From the NCBI GenBank assembly GCA_003241485.1, contig QFQD01000079.1, forward strand, positions 1-29,703: a DNA stretch of 29,703 nucleotides. Reading direction: 5' to 3'. Every line of letters starts with the position of its first letter. The stretch's first letter is position 1. Positions 8,302 through 16,239 of the stretch are shown here, piece after piece. The DNA comes from Ancylobacter novellus (lineage in GTDB: Bacteria > Pseudomonadota > Alphaproteobacteria > Rhizobiales > Xanthobacteraceae). The position numbers were made by a program, and so were the translations under genes. The notes under the pieces were generated by a model. It was not told the origin of the DNA, ran no database searches, and saw nothing but the letters and a program-made list of their open reading frames with translations.

Positions 8302-8326
8302 GGGCGGGCCAGGAGGCACGCCTGTC

Positions 8327-8704
8327 ATGGCAACGCCCGACGCCCATCTCCCGCGCCAGGTCCCGATCGACGGCTATGGTCGTCGATCGTTCCATTTCGC
8401 GGGCATGGCATCCGAAGGCTCGATCCTCGCGCTGCCGTCGGGCATCCATGCCTGGTCAGCGGTGACGACGGCCGATATCGACGCGCTGGCCCTGCATCGG
8501 GTGCTGGCGGAGGCCGGGCGTATCGAACTGCTGCTCATCGGTACCGGCGCCGACCCTTGGGCGCTGCCGGACGCGCTGCGCTGGCGGCTGCGCGACGCGG
8601 ATATTCGCGTGGATACAATGCCCACCGTGGCCGCCGCGTCGACCTACAATGTACTGCTGGCCGAAGGGCGCGCCGTCGCGGCCGCCCTGCTGGCGCTGCC
8701 GTGA
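8327..8704 (+). CDS. Mth938-domain protein (NDUFAF3-like)
   Basis: Small soluble protein of 125 residues with the Mth938/DUF498 fold. Recognisable segments are IDGYGRRSFHFAG (14-26), GSILALPSGIHAW, LLIGTGADPWALP and the C-terminal MPTVAAASTYNVLLAEGR. The human homologue NDUFAF3 is an assembly factor for respiratory complex I; the bacterial role is inferred. I chose the ATG at 8327 because AGGAGG (8311-8316) lies ten bases upstream. The frame is open further upstream inside secF but lacks a credible start. Only 13 bases separate it from the NDUFAF6-like gene. Confidence 0.85.
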   Translation: MATPDAHLPRQVPIDGYGRRSFHFAGMASEGSILALPSGIHAWSAVTTADIDALALHRVLAEAGRIELLLIGTGADPWALPDALRWRLRDADIRVDTMPTVAAASTYNVLLAEGRAVAAALLALP

Positions 8705-8717
8705 GCCGGATGCGCCC

Positions 8718-9575
8718 ATGAGCGAGGCTGACACCGCCTATTGCACCGAGCTGGTGCGCGATCTCGACCGCGACCGCTACATCGCCGACCTGTTCGCCCC
8801 GGCGGACAAGCGCGCGGCGTTGATGGCGCTGCACGCCTTCAATGTCGAAATTGCCCGCGTGCGCGAGGCGATCACCAATCCGATGGCGGGCGAGGTGCGC
8901 CTGCAATGGTGGAGCGAGGCGCTGATCGGAGGCGCGCGCGGAGACGTGCGGGCCAATCCCGTGGCGGCGGCGCTGCTGGACGCTATCGAGGCGTATCGCC
9001 TGCCGCGCGAAACCTTCTTCGCCCTGCTCGATGCGCGGATCTTCGACCTCTATGAAGACCCGATGCCGAGCGTGAATGACCTTGAAGGCTATGCCGGCGA
9101 GACCTCCTCGGCGCTGATCCGCCTTGCCGGAATCATCCTCACCGGCGCCGCCGACCGGGGCTGGGCGGATGCCGCCGGCCATGCGGGGGTCGCCTATGCA
9201 ATCACGGGTCTGCTGCGCTCCTTCCCGTTCCACGCGCGGCGCGGCCAATGCTATGTGCCGCTCGACATTCTCGCCGCGCACGGGCTGAAGCGCAACGACG
9301 CGGTGTCCGGCAGCGCCTCTCCGGCGCTAGGGGCGGCTCTGGCAGAGATGCGGGCGCTGGCACGCCGGCATCACGATCTGGCGGTGGCGGGCCTGCGCGG
9401 CGCCGATCCGCGCCTTCTGCCCGCCTTCCTGCCGCTGACGCTGGTGCCGGGCGATCTCAGGCGCATGGAACGCGCGCACGACCCCTTCATTCTCGTGCCG
9501 GCCGCCCCGCCGCTGGCCCGGCTCTGGACGCTGTGGCGCGGCAGTCGTCGCCTGCTCGGTGCCTTCAGCTCATAG
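8718..9575 (+). CDS. Squalene/phytoene synthase-family protein (NDUFAF6-like)
   Basis: The 285-residue protein has the all-alpha trans-prenyltransferase head-to-head fold: ALMALHAFNVEIARVRE at about 35-51, RLQWWSEAL at 61-69, YAGETSSALIRLAG and YAITGLLRSFPFHARRGQCYVP. Both Asp-rich motifs that bind the prenyl diphosphates are absent: the usual DDxxD after YAFC is replaced by NVEIARV, and the second motif has no paired Asp. It is therefore unlikely to make squalene or phytoene. It matches the NDUFAF6 type, a complex I assembly factor in mitochondria. The ATG at 8718 was chosen because the helical fold begins there. Its 3' end overlaps the convergent vanZ-like gene by six bases. Confidence 0.82.
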   Translation: MSEADTAYCTELVRDLDRDRYIADLFAPADKRAALMALHAFNVEIARVREAITNPMAGEVRLQWWSEALIGGARGDVRANPVAAALLDAIEAYRLPRETFFALLDARIFDLYEDPMPSVNDLEGYAGETSSALIRLAGIILTGAADRGWADAAGHAGVAYAITGLLRSFPFHARRGQCYVPLDILAAHGLKRNDAVSGSASPALGAALAEMRALARRHHDLAVAGLRGADPRLLPAFLPLTLVPGDLRRMERAHDPFILVPAAPPLARLWTLWRGSRRLLGAFSS

Positions 9576-9965
9576 GCGGCCGAAGATCCACCGCGGCACG
9601 GCTCGGCCCAGCGTTCCCGCAAGCAGCCCGGCGCCCACGCCGGCGGAGCCTCCGAGGAACTGGGCCAGTTCCGAGCTGCGGGTCTGCGTGAAGCCCTGGG
9701 CGATCTCGAGCACGCCGGCAAGCGCCACCAGCGCCAGCGCCGCATAAATCCGCCGCCGCGGAGCGGCAATGCCGAGCGTCAGCAGCAGGGCAGTGCCGAA
9801 ATAGGCGGTGAAGTGCTCGAAATTCTTGCCCGCCGCCGTGCGCTCGATCTGATCGGCGGGCAGCAGCGAGAGCAGCGGCAATGCAATGAGGCAGCCGACA
9901 GCCGCCAGACGCACCAGCCAGATGAGCATGTGGGGCAGGCGGGACAGCGCGCCGGAGGACTGCAT
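9570..9965 (-). CDS. VanZ-like family membrane protein
   Basis: A 131-residue protein with four predicted membrane helices (about 13-35, 50-68, 73-90 and 105-122). It has the VanZ-like pattern of a Lys/Glu-His-containing second helix (GKNFEHFTAYFGTALLL) and an ALAGVLEIAQGF segment. VanZ itself gives low-level teicoplanin resistance, but most relatives have no assigned function. GGAGGG lies 11 bases before the ATG. It is 43 bases downstream of kdsA on the same strand, so it may be the last gene of the Kdo operon. Its stop codon region overlaps the convergent NDUFAF6-like gene by six bases. Confidence 0.75.
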   Translation of the reverse strand: MQSSGALSRLPHMLIWLVRLAAVGCLIALPLLSLLPADQIERTAAGKNFEHFTAYFGTALLLTLGIAAPRRRIYAALALVALAGVLEIAQGFTQTRSSELAQFLGGSAGVGAGLLAGTLGRAVPRWIFGRL

Positions 9966-9989
9966 CGACGGAACTTCCCTCCGGCGGAT

Positions 9990-10006
9990 CGCCGCGTCTG
10001 GCGGCG
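9990..10006 (-). other. GC-rich hairpin between kdsA and the vanZ-like gene
   Basis: Six-base inverted repeat CGCCGC/GCGGCG with a five-base loop, three bases after the kdsA stop codon. There is no T tract. It could partly terminate transcription or protect the kdsA transcript. Confidence 0.3.
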
Positions 10007-10008
10007 TC

Positions 10009-10863
10009 TCAGTTGGCGAGGTTCTTGGCGACGCGGTCGAACGCCTGCAGCCGGGCCACGAGCTCCTCGAACTGGTTCAGCGGCACCATGTTCGGCCCGT
10101 CGGAGGGCGCATGGTCGGGATCGGGGTGGGTCTCGATGAACACGCCGGCAACGCCAACGGCCACCGCCGCGCGCGCCAGCACCGGCACGAACTCGCGCTG
10201 GCCGCCCGAGGATGTGCCCTGGCCGCCCGGCTGTTGCACCGAATGGGTGGCGTCGAAGATCACGGGTGCGCCGGTGGTCTCGGCCATGATCGGTAGCGCG
10301 CGCATATCCGTCACCAGCGTGTTGTAGCCGAATGAAACGCCGCGCTCGGTGACCAGCACATTGGGGTTGTCGCTCTCAATGAGCTTGGCAACGACGTTCT
10401 TCATGTCCCACGGGGCGAGGAACTGGCCCTTTTTGACGTTGACCACGCGGCCGGTGTTCGCCGCCGCGATCAGAAGGTCGGTCTGGCGGCAGAGGAAGGC
10501 GGGAATCTGCAGAATGTCGACCACCTCGGCGACGGGCGCGCACTGGTCATTGTCGTGCACGTCGGTCAGCACCGGCATGCCGTAGCGCTCGCGGATTTCC
10601 GCGAAGATGGGCAGGGCCGCCTTCAGCCCCATGCCGCGCGCGCCCTTGATCGAAGTGCGGTTTGCCTTGTCGAAGGACGTCTTGAAGACGACGCCGATGC
10701 CGCGACGGCTGGCGATCTCCTTGATGGCCGCCGCGCATTCCAGCGCATGCTCGCGGCTTTCCATCTGGCAGGGGCCGGCGATGAGCGCGAGCGGCAGTTC
10801 ATTGCCGAAGTGCACATCGCCCACGGTGACGATGGCCTTGGCCCGGGTGTTGGCGCCGCTCAT
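10009..10863 (-). CDS. kdsA: 3-deoxy-8-phosphooctulonate (Kdo-8-P) synthase
   Basis: Condenses phosphoenolpyruvate with D-arabinose 5-phosphate to give Kdo 8-phosphate, a precursor of the lipopolysaccharide inner core; cytosolic. The 284-residue TIM barrel shows LIAGPCQMES (27-36), FKTSFDKANRTSIKGARG, LQIPAFLCRQTDLL, VNVKKGQFLAPWDMKN and FDATHSVQQPGG. Cys32 in GPC lines up with the metal-binding Cys11 of the Aquifex enzyme, so I infer the metal-dependent class (E. coli has Asn there). The ATG ending at 10863 was chosen because AAGGAAA lies seven bases upstream. A GTG ten codons earlier is possible but has no good ribosome site. kdsD lies 38 bases upstream and supplies its sugar substrate. Confidence 0.96.
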   Translation of the reverse strand: MSGANTRAKAIVTVGDVHFGNELPLALIAGPCQMESREHALECAAAIKEIASRRGIGVVFKTSFDKANRTSIKGARGMGLKAALPIFAEIRERYGMPVLTDVHDNDQCAPVAEVVDILQIPAFLCRQTDLLIAAANTGRVVNVKKGQFLAPWDMKNVVAKLIESDNPNVLVTERGVSFGYNTLVTDMRALPIMAETTGAPVIFDATHSVQQPGGQGTSSGGQREFVPVLARAAVAVGVAGVFIETHPDPDHAPSDGPNMVPLNQFEELVARLQAFDRVAKNLAN

Positions 10864-10896
10864 GAAACGTTTCCTTGCAACTGGGACCGCCACTGG

Positions 10897-10914
10897 CGGC
10901 GTCAGACGACGCCG
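10897..10914 (-). other. Hairpin over the kdsD stop codon
   Basis: Seven-base inverted repeat CGGCGTC/GACGCCG around AGAC, spanning the last kdsD codons and its stop at 10902-10904. It lacks a T tract, so a full terminator is unlikely. It may modulate kdsD-to-kdsA expression or be chance in GC-rich DNA. Confidence 0.25.
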
Positions 10915-11921
10915 GCCCGCAGGATGTCGTGAATATGGAGAATGCCGACGGGAACGCCATCCACGACCGCGAAAAGCACCGTGACGGGGACGGGGCGTCG
11001 GTTCATCCGGCCGAGCGCGGCGCTGGCAAGTTCACCGGGCTGGATGACGAACGGCGAGGCGGTCATGATGTCCTCGACCGGCCGGGGCAGCAGGTCCGTG
11101 CCCATGTGCCGGCGCAGATCGCCATCGGTGATGATTCCGACGAGGCGGCCCTCGCCATCAATGACGCCGCAGCAGCCGAAGCGCTTGCCGGTGATCTCGA
11201 TAAGAGCCTCTGCCATCGGCGTGCCAAGGCGCACCAGCGGCATCGCCTCGCCCTGGTGCATCAGGTCCGCCACCTTGAGCAGGCGCGCACCCAGCTTCCC
11301 ACCGGGGTGGAAGACGCGGAAATCCGAGGCGGAGAAGCCGCGCCGCTCCAGCAGGGCTACCGCGATGGCATCACCCAGCGCCAGCTGGATGAGGGTGGAG
11401 GTGGTCGGGGCAAGGCCGTTGGGGCAGGCCTCTTCCACGCGCGGCATGGTAAGGGCCACGTCCGCCGCGCGGCCCAACGTGCTCTCGGCATTGGACGTCA
11501 TGGCCAGCAGCGGCACGGCGAAGCGGCGCGCATAATGTACGACATCGCCAAGCTCGGCCGTCTCGCCGGACCAGGAAAGCGCCAGGATGACATCGTCCGG
11601 CGTCACCATGCCAAGGTCGCCATGTCCCGCTTCCGCCGCGTGGAGAAACAGCGCCGGCGTGCCGGTCGAGGCCAGCGTGGCGGCGAGCTTGCGGCCAATA
11701 TGCCCGCTCTTGCCCATGCCGGTGACGATAACACGTCCACGTGCGGCCTCGATCAGCCGGGTCGCTTCCTCGATGGCATCGCCCAGCGGCCCGTCCACGC
11801 TCTTCATGAGCGCGGCGAGGCCTCCCGCCTCGATGGACAGCGTACGCCGCACGCAGGCGCGCAGCGAGGTATCCCCCTCGGTCGGGCCGGTCGGGGTCTT
11901 CTCCGACTGGATCATGGCCAT
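10902..11921 (-). CDS. kdsD: Arabinose-5-phosphate isomerase (KpsF/GutQ family)
   Basis: Interconverts D-ribulose 5-phosphate and D-arabinose 5-phosphate, the first committed step towards Kdo; cytosolic. The 339-residue protein has a SIS sugar-isomerase domain (about 45-190, with VIVTGMGKSGHIGRKLAATL at 65-84 and ALSWSGETAEL). Two CBS domains follow (about 215-270 and 280-339, with GCCGVIDGEGRLVGIITDGDLRR and FAVVDGVPVGILHIHDIL). This is the standard architecture and length. AGGGAG precedes the ATG, and a second ATG two codons later is equally usable. It is upstream of kdsA on the same strand, so substrate and product enzymes are co-expressed. A 202-base divergent gap separates it from the AI-2E-family gene. 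Confidence 0.95.
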   Translation of the reverse strand: MAMIQSEKTPTGPTEGDTSLRACVRRTLSIEAGGLAALMKSVDGPLGDAIEEATRLIEAARGRVIVTGMGKSGHIGRKLAATLASTGTPALFLHAAEAGHGDLGMVTPDDVILALSWSGETAELGDVVHYARRFAVPLLAMTSNAESTLGRAADVALTMPRVEEACPNGLAPTTSTLIQLALGDAIAVALLERRGFSASDFRVFHPGGKLGARLLKVADLMHQGEAMPLVRLGTPMAEALIEITGKRFGCCGVIDGEGRLVGIITDGDLRRHMGTDLLPRPVEDIMTASPFVIQPGELASAALGRMNRRPVPVTVLFAVVDGVPVGILHIHDILRAGVV

Positions 11922-12123
11922 GGCGATGCTCCCTTGCGCGTGCGGTCCCGCCGGCCACGCGCATCGGCGCCAGCAGAACCACGGCAGGCGTCAATAAGGG
12001 GCATTGGCCCGCGATGCAACGCGGCGCCACCGCTCATGCCCTGTGCGCGGCACGGAACCGCGAGAGGCGCAAGGCGTTTCCGCTCTGGCGAGCTGCGGGC
12101 GCGCCTGGGGTGAGGGCGAAAAA

Positions 12124-13230
12124 ATGGATATGTGGCGCGGCACGGCGGGCGAGGCGGCGGAGACACCTTTGCCGCCCGGGCAGGAACGCACGGAATATAT
12201 CTGGCGTCGTGCCACGCAGTTAGGGGTCATCACGACCGCGCTCCTGGCCTTTGCTGCGGCCATGGTGATCGCCCGTCCGGTGCTGGTTCCCATTGTCGCC
12301 GCCGTCATCATCGGCAGCGTCATCGGCCCGGCCATCGAGGCAATGGGAAAGAGGGGGCTGCCGACGCCTGTCGCGTCGGTGGTCATCGTGGTCATGATGG
12401 TCGCGACGATCTACGGCGCCGCCGTAACGCTCGCCGCCCCCCTCGCGGACTGGTCGGCGAGGGCACCCGAGATCGGCGCCATCATGGCGGAGCGCTTCGC
12501 AGCGCTGAAGCCGACGCTGCAGCGGTTGGGTTCCACTATAGAGACTATCGAATCGATCGGTCGGGCGGCCGAGCCGCCGATGACGGTGCGAATCGCCGAT
12601 TCGCGCATGCTGGAGAGCGCGCTCGGGCTGGTGACGCCGGCAATTGGCGGCTTCATCCTGTTCGTCGGCTCGCTGCTGTTCTTCCTGGCGGGACGAATCC
12701 AGATCAAGCGCCGTCTCGTACAGGCGATGGGTCCGCGCTCGGCCCGGCTCACGGCGTTGCGGGTGTTCCGGGAGATCGAGGAACGGCTCGGCGCCTATCT
12801 GGTGACGGCGACCTTCATAAATATCGGCCTCGGCATCGCGACCACCCTGATGACCTGGGCGCTCGGCATGCCGAATCCGCCGCTGTGGGGCGCGCTTGCC
12901 TGCATGCTGAACTACATTCCCTATCTCGGCCCGGCGGTCATGACGCTGATCCTCGCCATTGCCGGGGTCGTCACCTTTCCCGGCCTGGTCGGCGGGTTTC
13001 TGCCCGCCGCGCTGTTCCTGACCATCACCAGCATCGAGGGGCAGGTCCTTTCTCCGCTGATCGTGGGGCGGCGCGTCTCGCTGAACCCGTTCGCGGTCTT
13101 CCTGTCGATGGCGTGGTGGACGTGGCTGTGGGGACCGGCCGGAACGTTTCTCGCGGTTCCGCTGCTGATCGCGGCGATGGCGCTGGCCGATGCGGTGCTC
13201 GTCAAGCGTCGTCCACAGCTACCGGGATGA
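12124..13230 (+). CDS. AI-2E (PerM/YdiK/TqsA) family transporter
   Basis: Polytopic inner-membrane protein of 368 residues. Two N-terminal helices are visible (about 30-75, with LVPIVAAVIIGSVIGPAIEA). A soluble stretch between the helices follows, then the conserved C-terminal helices containing LNYIPYLGPAVMTLILAI, IEGQVLSPLIVGRRVSLNPFAV and WWTWLWGPAGTFLAVPLLI. That LNYIPYLGP and G-R-LNP pattern is diagnostic of the family. Members export varied small solutes, and the AI-2 label does not imply quorum sensing here. I place the start at the ATG at 12124, after a weak GTGAGGG; the ATG at 12130 is an alternative. The frame is open 40 codons upstream, but that segment reads as non-coding antisense. 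Divergent from kdsD, with tRNA-Asp downstream. Confidence 0.9.
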   Translation: MDMWRGTAGEAAETPLPPGQERTEYIWRRATQLGVITTALLAFAAAMVIARPVLVPIVAAVIIGSVIGPAIEAMGKRGLPTPVASVVIVVMMVATIYGAAVTLAAPLADWSARAPEIGAIMAERFAALKPTLQRLGSTIETIESIGRAAEPPMTVRIADSRMLESALGLVTPAIGGFILFVGSLLFFLAGRIQIKRRLVQAMGPRSARLTALRVFREIEERLGAYLVTATFINIGLGIATTLMTWALGMPNPPLWGALACMLNYIPYLGPAVMTLILAIAGVVTFPGLVGGFLPAALFLTITSIEGQVLSPLIVGRRVSLNPFAVFLSMAWWTWLWGPAGTFLAVPLLIAAMALADAVLVKRRPQLPG

Positions 13231-13257
13231 CGTGTCAGTGGATTGCTGCCGATGCGC

Positions 13258-13286
13258 TTGACACCCGGTAATGGCTGCCTTAACAC
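13258..13286 (+). promoter_or_regulatory. Candidate promoter for tRNA-Asp
   Basis: A perfect -35 hexamer TTGACA (13258-13263), a 17-base spacer and TAACAC (13281-13286) as a weak -10. Transcription would start about 34 bases before the mature tRNA 5' end at 13327, a usual leader length. Confidence 0.5.
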
Positions 13287-13326
13287 CCGCCTCACTCGAC
13301 GCGCGGTCCACACGGACCCGTCGCTT

Positions 13327-13403
<77 letters not shown>

Positions 13404-13570
13404 TTCACTGCAATGGCTTGAACGACGCTCCTCATAAATCACGAGCGGCGCACGCTGTTGCCGGCGGCGCAGCGCGCCACGTGGTGGGCTCGCAATGTCC
13501 CTTGCGAGGTTCGCGCCTTTCCCTCGGACGTCGCCGGCGGGGCCGGCGCGGCAGCATGCCGGCCGTTCGA
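13404..13570. other. Intergenic gap after tRNA-Asp, with a hairpin
   Basis: This 167-base gap lies between the tRNA and the convergent 3' end of the amide operon. At 13489-13508 there is a perfect seven-base inverted repeat (CTCGCAA/TTGCGAG, six-base loop), and near 13531-13545 a GCCGGC repeat. Neither is followed by a clear T tract in either direction. They could be weak terminators. No gene was seen. Confidence 0.4.
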
Positions 13571-15220
13571 TCAGGTGGAGCTGGTGTCGAGGGGCATGAG
13601 GATGCGCCGGGCGGGATCCGGCACCGGCACCGCCGCCATGAGTTCGCGCGTATAGGCATCCATGGGTGTCTCGAACACGGCGCGCCGGCTACCCGCCTCC
13701 ACGGCCACGTCGTGGCACATGCGCTCGATCACGGCCATGTCGTGCGAGATGAAGAGATAGGCGAGGCCCATCGTCTCCTGCAGCTCCAGCATCAGGTCGA
13801 GCACGCGGCCCCGCACCGAAACATCGAGTGCCGCCACGCTCTCATCCGCAACGATGAGCTTGGGCTCCAGCGCGAGCGCGCGGGCGATACAGATACGCTG
13901 GCGCTGTCCGCCGGAGAATTCATGCGGGTAGCGGCTGCCATGTTCGGGCGAAAGCCCGACCCGGCGCAGCAGCTCCGTTGCCCGCTCACGGCGGTCCGCA
14001 GGCGTTCCGATGCCGTGGATCGCCAGCGGCTCGGCGATCGCCGCGGCTACCGACATGCGCGGGTCGAGCGAGGCGTAAGGGTCCTGGAAGATCATCTGCG
14101 CCTTGCGGCGGATGGGACGCATCTCGCGCGTGGACAGTCCGGCGATGGGCACGCCGTCCAGCACCACCTCGCCGGCGAAGGGGATGAGCCCCAGCACAGC
14201 CTTGCCGGTGGTCGACTTGCCCGAGCCGCTCTCGCCGACGAGGCCCAGCGTGCGCCCGCGATGAAGCTCGAACGACACCGCGTCGACCGCCTTCGGTGCG
14301 GAACCGCCACCGAACCAGTTTCCGCGCGCGTGATAGGTCACGCAGAGGTCGCGCACGAAGAGCACAGGGTTCTCCCCGGCCTGCGGGTGTGCCGGGGCGA
14401 CACTTGTGACCCTTGGCGGCCCGTCCTCGCCCGCGCGGGCGCCGAGCCGCGGCACGGCGGCCAGAAGCGAGCGGGTGTAGTCTTCGCGCGGAGCGCTGAA
14501 GAGCGGCATGACGCCGGCCTGCTCGATAATGCGCCCGGCCTGCATGATGGCGACGCGGTCCGCCATCTCCGCGACCACGCCCATATCGTGGGTGATGAGG
14601 ATGATGGACGTGCCGAACTCGCCCTTCAGCTCGCGCATCAGGGTGAGGATCTGCGCCTGAACGGTCACATCGAGCGCGGTCGTCGGCTCGTCCGCGATCA
14701 GCACCTTCGGGCGGCACGAGAGCGCCATGGCGATCATTACCCGCTGGCGCATGCCGCCGGACAGTTCATGGGGGAACTGGCCCATCCGCCGTGCGGGATC
14801 GGTGATGCGGACCGCATCGAGCATGTTGCGGGCACGCGCTTCGGCATTCGCGCTGGCCTGGTGGATGCGGATCGCCTCAGTGAGCTGCGCGCCGATGCTC
14901 ATCACCGGGTTCAGCGACGTCATCGGCTCCTGGAAGATCATCGCGACGTCGCCGCCACGCATGCGACGCATGGTGCGCTCGGGCAGGCTCAGCAGGTCCT
15001 GTCCGCCCAGCCGGATCGCCCCTGACGCGACCCTCAGCGAGCTCTTGGCAAGCAGGCGCATGATCGCGAGCGAGGTGACGGATTTGCCCGAGCCGGATTC
15101 CCCGGCGAGGCAGAGCGTCTCGCCGGCATTGAGGTCGAAGCTGACATCGTGCAGCACCCGCCGCGCGCCCTGTGGGGTGCGCGCATCGACGCAGAGGCCT
15201 TCGACGGAGAGGATCGGCAT
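13571..15220 (-). CDS. Double ABC ATPase of a peptide/amide importer
   Basis: Energises the peptide-type ABC importer encoded upstream; a cytosolic protein of 549 residues that fuses DppD- and DppF-like ATPases. The first domain (about 1-265) has Walker A GESGSGKS at 40-47, signature LSGGMRQR and Walker B VLIADEPTTALD. The second (about 286-549) has Walker A GESGSGKS at 329-336, signature FSGGQRQR and Walker B LIVADESVAALD. Two oddities are in the second domain. DEP is DES. After the switch-His strand the text runs DVAVEAGSRRAVF, seven residues shorter than the matching stretch in the first domain (RVAIMQAGRIIEQAGVMPLF). The missing strand normally reads like MYLGRIV. The start is the ATG ending at 15220, two bases after the formamidase stop. 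It is the last gene of the amide operon. Confidence 0.93.
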   Translation of the reverse strand: MPILSVEGLCVDARTPQGARRVLHDVSFDLNAGETLCLAGESGSGKSVTSLAIMRLLAKSSLRVASGAIRLGGQDLLSLPERTMRRMRGGDVAMIFQEPMTSLNPVMSIGAQLTEAIRIHQASANAEARARNMLDAVRITDPARRMGQFPHELSGGMRQRVMIAMALSCRPKVLIADEPTTALDVTVQAQILTLMRELKGEFGTSIILITHDMGVVAEMADRVAIMQAGRIIEQAGVMPLFSAPREDYTRSLLAAVPRLGARAGEDGPPRVTSVAPAHPQAGENPVLFVRDLCVTYHARGNWFGGGSAPKAVDAVSFELHRGRTLGLVGESGSGKSTTGKAVLGLIPFAGEVVLDGVPIAGLSTREMRPIRRKAQMIFQDPYASLDPRMSVAAAIAEPLAIHGIGTPADRRERATELLRRVGLSPEHGSRYPHEFSGGQRQRICIARALALEPKLIVADESVAALDVSVRGRVLDLMLELQETMGLAYLFISHDMAVIERMCHDVAVEAGSRRAVFETPMDAYTRELMAAVPVPDPARRILMPLDTSST

Positions 15221-15222
15221 CG

Positions 15223-16167
15223 TCACGAAAACACGATCCTCGGGAAGTAGAAGGAGACGACCCAGTTCGGCATGTCGACGATTTCGCTGATGCGCAGGTC
15301 GCCGCAGACCGAGCAAAGCATGTAGGCATCCACCGGATTTAGGCCGTGCTCGGCGGCGAGCAGGTCGATCATCCGCTGGAGCGCTTCGCGCGCGCCGGTC
15401 ATCAGATCGGGCCCGATGCCGGTCGTGACCTCATAGCCTGCGGCGTCGAGATGGCGCGTCACCGGGCCGGGTGTGGTGAAGCGCGGGGAGGCGAGGCGGG
15501 CGTCCTTCACCAGCTCAAGCGTCGCCTCGACATTCATCCGGCTCTCGATGGCCGTGCCGCAGACTTCGCCATCGCCCTGCGCGGCGTGCGTGTCGCCGAT
15601 GGAGAACAGCGCGCCGGGCACCTCGACCGGCAGATAGAGCGTCACCCCTTCGGCAAGGTCGCGAATGTCGAGATTGCCGCCGACACGGCGCGGCGGCACG
15701 ACCGAATGCAGGCCCGGCTCAGCCGGCGCGACGCCGATGGTGCCGGCGAAGGGCTTGAGCGGTACGCGTCCGCCGGGACCGAACAGGGCCGGCGTCAGCG
15801 CGGCGGCGTCATATTTCCACACATGGATTGCCGGATCGGGGAACTGGTCGGCGAGCAGGCCGAAGCCGGGAATATTCGCCGTCCAGCCGATGCCGGAGGG
15901 AATGAACTTGCGGATGGTCACCTTCAGCGCGTCGCCGGGCTGTGCACCCTCGACGAAAACCGGGCCGGTGACCGGATTGACCTTGCTGAAATCGAGCGTG
16001 CGCACGCTGTCGACAGTCGAGCCTTCGCCCAGCTGACCGGCCGAGGAATCGGTGCACTCGAAATGCACCGTCTCACCCGAGGTCGCTGTCAGCACGGGCG
16101 GGAGGTCGCGGTTCCAGCCGAAATGATGATTGGCGCGATGGATCGTGTGACTGCAGGCCACGCACAT
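15223..16167 (-). CDS. fmdA: Formamidase/acetamidase family protein
   Basis: Predicted cytosolic amidohydrolase that releases ammonia from formamide, acetamide or a similar short amide. At 314 residues it has the expected family length. It contains the FmdA_AmdA landmarks NPVTGPVFVEGAQPGD (64-79), GGNLDIRD (163-170) and the metal-site region GDTHAAQGDGEVCGTAIE (191-208), followed by the C-terminal DAYMLCSVCGDLRISEIVD. This family is unrelated to the nitrilase-type AmiE that AmiC/AmiR control in Pseudomonas. It sits between the solute-binding protein and the ATPase, so uptake and hydrolysis share one transcript. The exact amide is not readable from the sequence. Confidence 0.9.
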   Translation of the reverse strand: MCVACSHTIHRANHHFGWNRDLPPVLTATSGETVHFECTDSSAGQLGEGSTVDSVRTLDFSKVNPVTGPVFVEGAQPGDALKVTIRKFIPSGIGWTANIPGFGLLADQFPDPAIHVWKYDAAALTPALFGPGGRVPLKPFAGTIGVAPAEPGLHSVVPPRRVGGNLDIRDLAEGVTLYLPVEVPGALFSIGDTHAAQGDGEVCGTAIESRMNVEATLELVKDARLASPRFTTPGPVTRHLDAAGYEVTTGIGPDLMTGAREALQRMIDLLAAEHGLNPVDAYMLCSVCGDLRISEIVDMPNWVVSFYFPRIVFS

Positions 16168-16198
16168 GATGGGTCTCGTTCGGTTGTATCTGGAGAGG

Positions 16199-16225
16199 CC
16201 GCCGCGGCTTGTGCGGCCGCGGCGG
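16199..16225 (-). other. Ten-base-pair stem-loop between the binding-protein and amidase genes
   Basis: A perfect inverted repeat CCGCCGCGGC/GCCGCGGCGG with a seven-base loop, 14 bases after the solute-binding protein stop. No T tract follows. Such stable stems after binding-protein genes commonly protect the upstream message from 3' exonucleases and make the binding protein more abundant than its partners. Confidence 0.6.
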
Positions 16226-16239
16226 GAGACATCAGGGGA

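Noticed and set aside
10875..12113. Long + strand open frame (412 codons)
   Set aside because: It is antisense to kdsD and reads as His/Arg-rich sequence with no family features.
12124..13230. Quorum-sensing role for the AI-2E family protein
   Set aside because: The family name is historical. No luxS or AI-2 processing gene is present, and most members transport other solutes.
13418..15025. Long + strand open frame (535 codons)
   Set aside because: It is antisense to the double ATPase gene, has no recognisable domain, and arises from GC-rich codon bias.
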